NCBI GenBank assembly: GCA_902168115.1
Contig: CABHPB010000013.1
Span: forward strand, 1 to 57,700
Origin: an uncultured Methylopila sp.
GTDB lineage: Bacteria > Pseudomonadota > Alphaproteobacteria > Rhizobiales > Methylopilaceae
DNA length: 57,700 bases
Direction: 5' to 3'
Part shown: in pieces, positions 56,798 through 57,700 of the stretch
Layout of the letters: each line of letters opens with the position of its first letter
Numbering within the stretch: position 1 is the first letter of the stretch
Made by a program: the position numbers and the translations under genes
Notes under the pieces: generated by a model
Database searches by the model: none
What the model saw: the letters and a program-made list of their open reading frames with translations, nothing else
What the model was told of the DNA's origin: nothing

Positions 56798-57700
56798 TTG
56801 AAGGCAACTGCGATGGGTCTCGCGCTCGCTGCAGCGTGCGCGGGAACAGCGGTCTGCGCCGAGCGCGGCGCCGGCGTTCCCCCGCAATTTGCGGAGATGG
56901 TCGCCCGTCACGCCCAGGCGAACGGCGTGCCCGAGGCGCTCGTCCACCGCATCATCATGCGCGAGAGCCGTTACAACCCGAAGGCGCGGAACGGCCCCTA
57001 CTGGGGCATGATGCAGATGAGCATCGCGACCGCCCGCGGCGCCGGCTTCCGCGGTTCGCCGAGTGAACTGCTCGACGCCGAGACCAACCTGAAATTTGGC
57101 GTGCGCTACCTCGCCGGCGCCTACAAGACGGCCCGCGGCGACCATGGCCGCGCCGTCGGCTTCTACGCCCGCGGCTATTATTACGCCGCCAAGCGCCAGG
57201 GCATGCTCGCCTCGATCGGCATGGGTCGCGACGGCAAGTTCTCGGCTCCGCCGCCCGCGACCGCGCCAGTGCAGGTCGCGAGCGTCCAGCCGGCGCCCGC
57301 CGCTGCGCCAGCCCAGCCGACCCTCGCCTCCATCGTGTCCGGCGCGCGCCCCGTCGCGGCGACGCCGACTGCGTCGCAGCCGGCCCAGGCGGCCGCCGTG
57401 CCGTTGCCGCCAACCCGCGTCGCCCCGCCGCCGTCGACCGTCGCCGTCGCGACCGCTCTGGTTCCGCTGCCGCCTGCGCGCGGACCGGTCCCCGCCGCCG
57501 CCGCTAAGGAGCCCTCCCCGAAGGAGCCCGCCGCGGTTCTTGCGAGCGCGGTTCCTCTGCCGCCGACGCGCGGCCCCGTGCAGCAGGTCGCCAGCGCCGG
57601 CAAGCCGGCCGCACCGCGCACCATCGATCCGTCGGCCGCTCCGGTCATGGCGTCGATCGCGCCTGTCCCGCGCCCGCGCGACGAGCCCTCGACCACCGGC
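56798..57700 (+). CDS. Lytic transglycosylase (SLT domain), 3' end cut by the window
   Basis: At least 301 residues, frame open to the last base. TTG start at 56798 (MKATAMGLALAAACAGTAVCA) or ATG at 56813; both leave a signal peptide. The SLT domain (about 25-140) has IIMRESRYNPKARNG with the catalytic Glu, GPYWGMMQMSIATARGAGF, and LKFGVRYLAGAYKTARGDHGRAVGFYARGYY. It cleaves glycan strands to anhydromuramic ends. A long Pro/Ala/Val low-complexity tail with VPLPPTRGP repeats follows. Confidence 0.87.
   Translation, partial: MKATAMGLALAAACAGTAVCAERGAGVPPQFAEMVARHAQANGVPEALVHRIIMRESRYNPKARNGPYWGMMQMSIATARGAGFRGSPSELLDAETNLKFGVRYLAGAYKTARGDHGRAVGFYARGYYYAAKRQGMLASIGMGRDGKFSAPPPATAPVQVASVQPAPAAAPAQPTLASIVSGARPVAATPTASQPAQAAAVPLPPTRVAPPPSTVAVATALVPLPPARGPVPAAAAKEPSPKEPAAVLASAVPLPPTRGPVQQVASAGKPAAPRTIDPSAAPVMASIAPVPRPRDEPSTTG

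Overview
The window comes from a high-GC alphaproteobacterium, most likely order Hyphomicrobiales (Rhizobiales). The evidence is a CtrA/SciP-type and FlbD-type flagellar gene set, a BA14K-like small secreted protein, two Ku genes with a LigD, an ergothioneine egtB-egtD pair, a Rhodobacter-type phospholipid methyltransferase, and several alphaproteobacterial DUF families (DUF1176, DUF1523, DUF2239, DUF3072). Genus cannot be settled from the sequence. I saw no phage, insertion sequence, integrase, rRNA or CRISPR array.

Layout. 0-4.3 kb: PLP decarboxylase, then a lower-GC stretch (about 1.4-3.0 kb) with a 31-codon ORF ending in a terminator, a HARE-HTH-like protein and an abnormal tRNA-Leu-like gene; two related palindromic repeats flank this part. 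4.2-18.4 kb: housekeeping and stress genes (cell-wall hydrolase, MeaB, EgtD, EgtB, GNAT, PpdK, two sulfotransferase-like genes, MntH, a sorbosone-dehydrogenase-like protein, MsrB). 18.5-26.5 kb: long AI-2E-family exporter, a sulfonate/nitrate-type ABC operon, a mutarotase, an OhrR-type regulator, and a DGPF protein with its ECF42 sigma factor. 26.5-38.2 kb: DUF3072, three tandem paralogous small secreted proteins, DUF1176, Ku1, LigD, Ku2, NadE, methyltransferase, MnmA.

38.3-54.2 kb is the flagellar core: flgD and fliK (minus), sciP, fliF-fliG-fliH-fliN-flbD (plus), and flhA further on, with a GGDEF protein, DUF1523, a sulfotransferase, DUF1345, an FAD monooxygenase and DUF2239 between. Its control regions are the best find here. 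A 16-base element with consensus GGCARTTYYTGCCGGG occurs three times: just downstream of CtrA-like boxes before fliF and before flhA, and about 100 bp upstream of a textbook sigma-54 promoter before fliK-flgD. This is the expected layout for FlbD (encoded at the end of the fliF operon) acting near early CtrA promoters and as a distal activator of a later sigma-54 promoter. SciP, the CtrA antagonist, is encoded between these targets.

54.2-57.7 kb: a DUF1275 membrane protein, a secreted protein made of three 48-residue repeats divergent from a LysR regulator, and a lytic transglycosylase cut by the window end. All calls are by reading alone; no alignments or folding programs were run.
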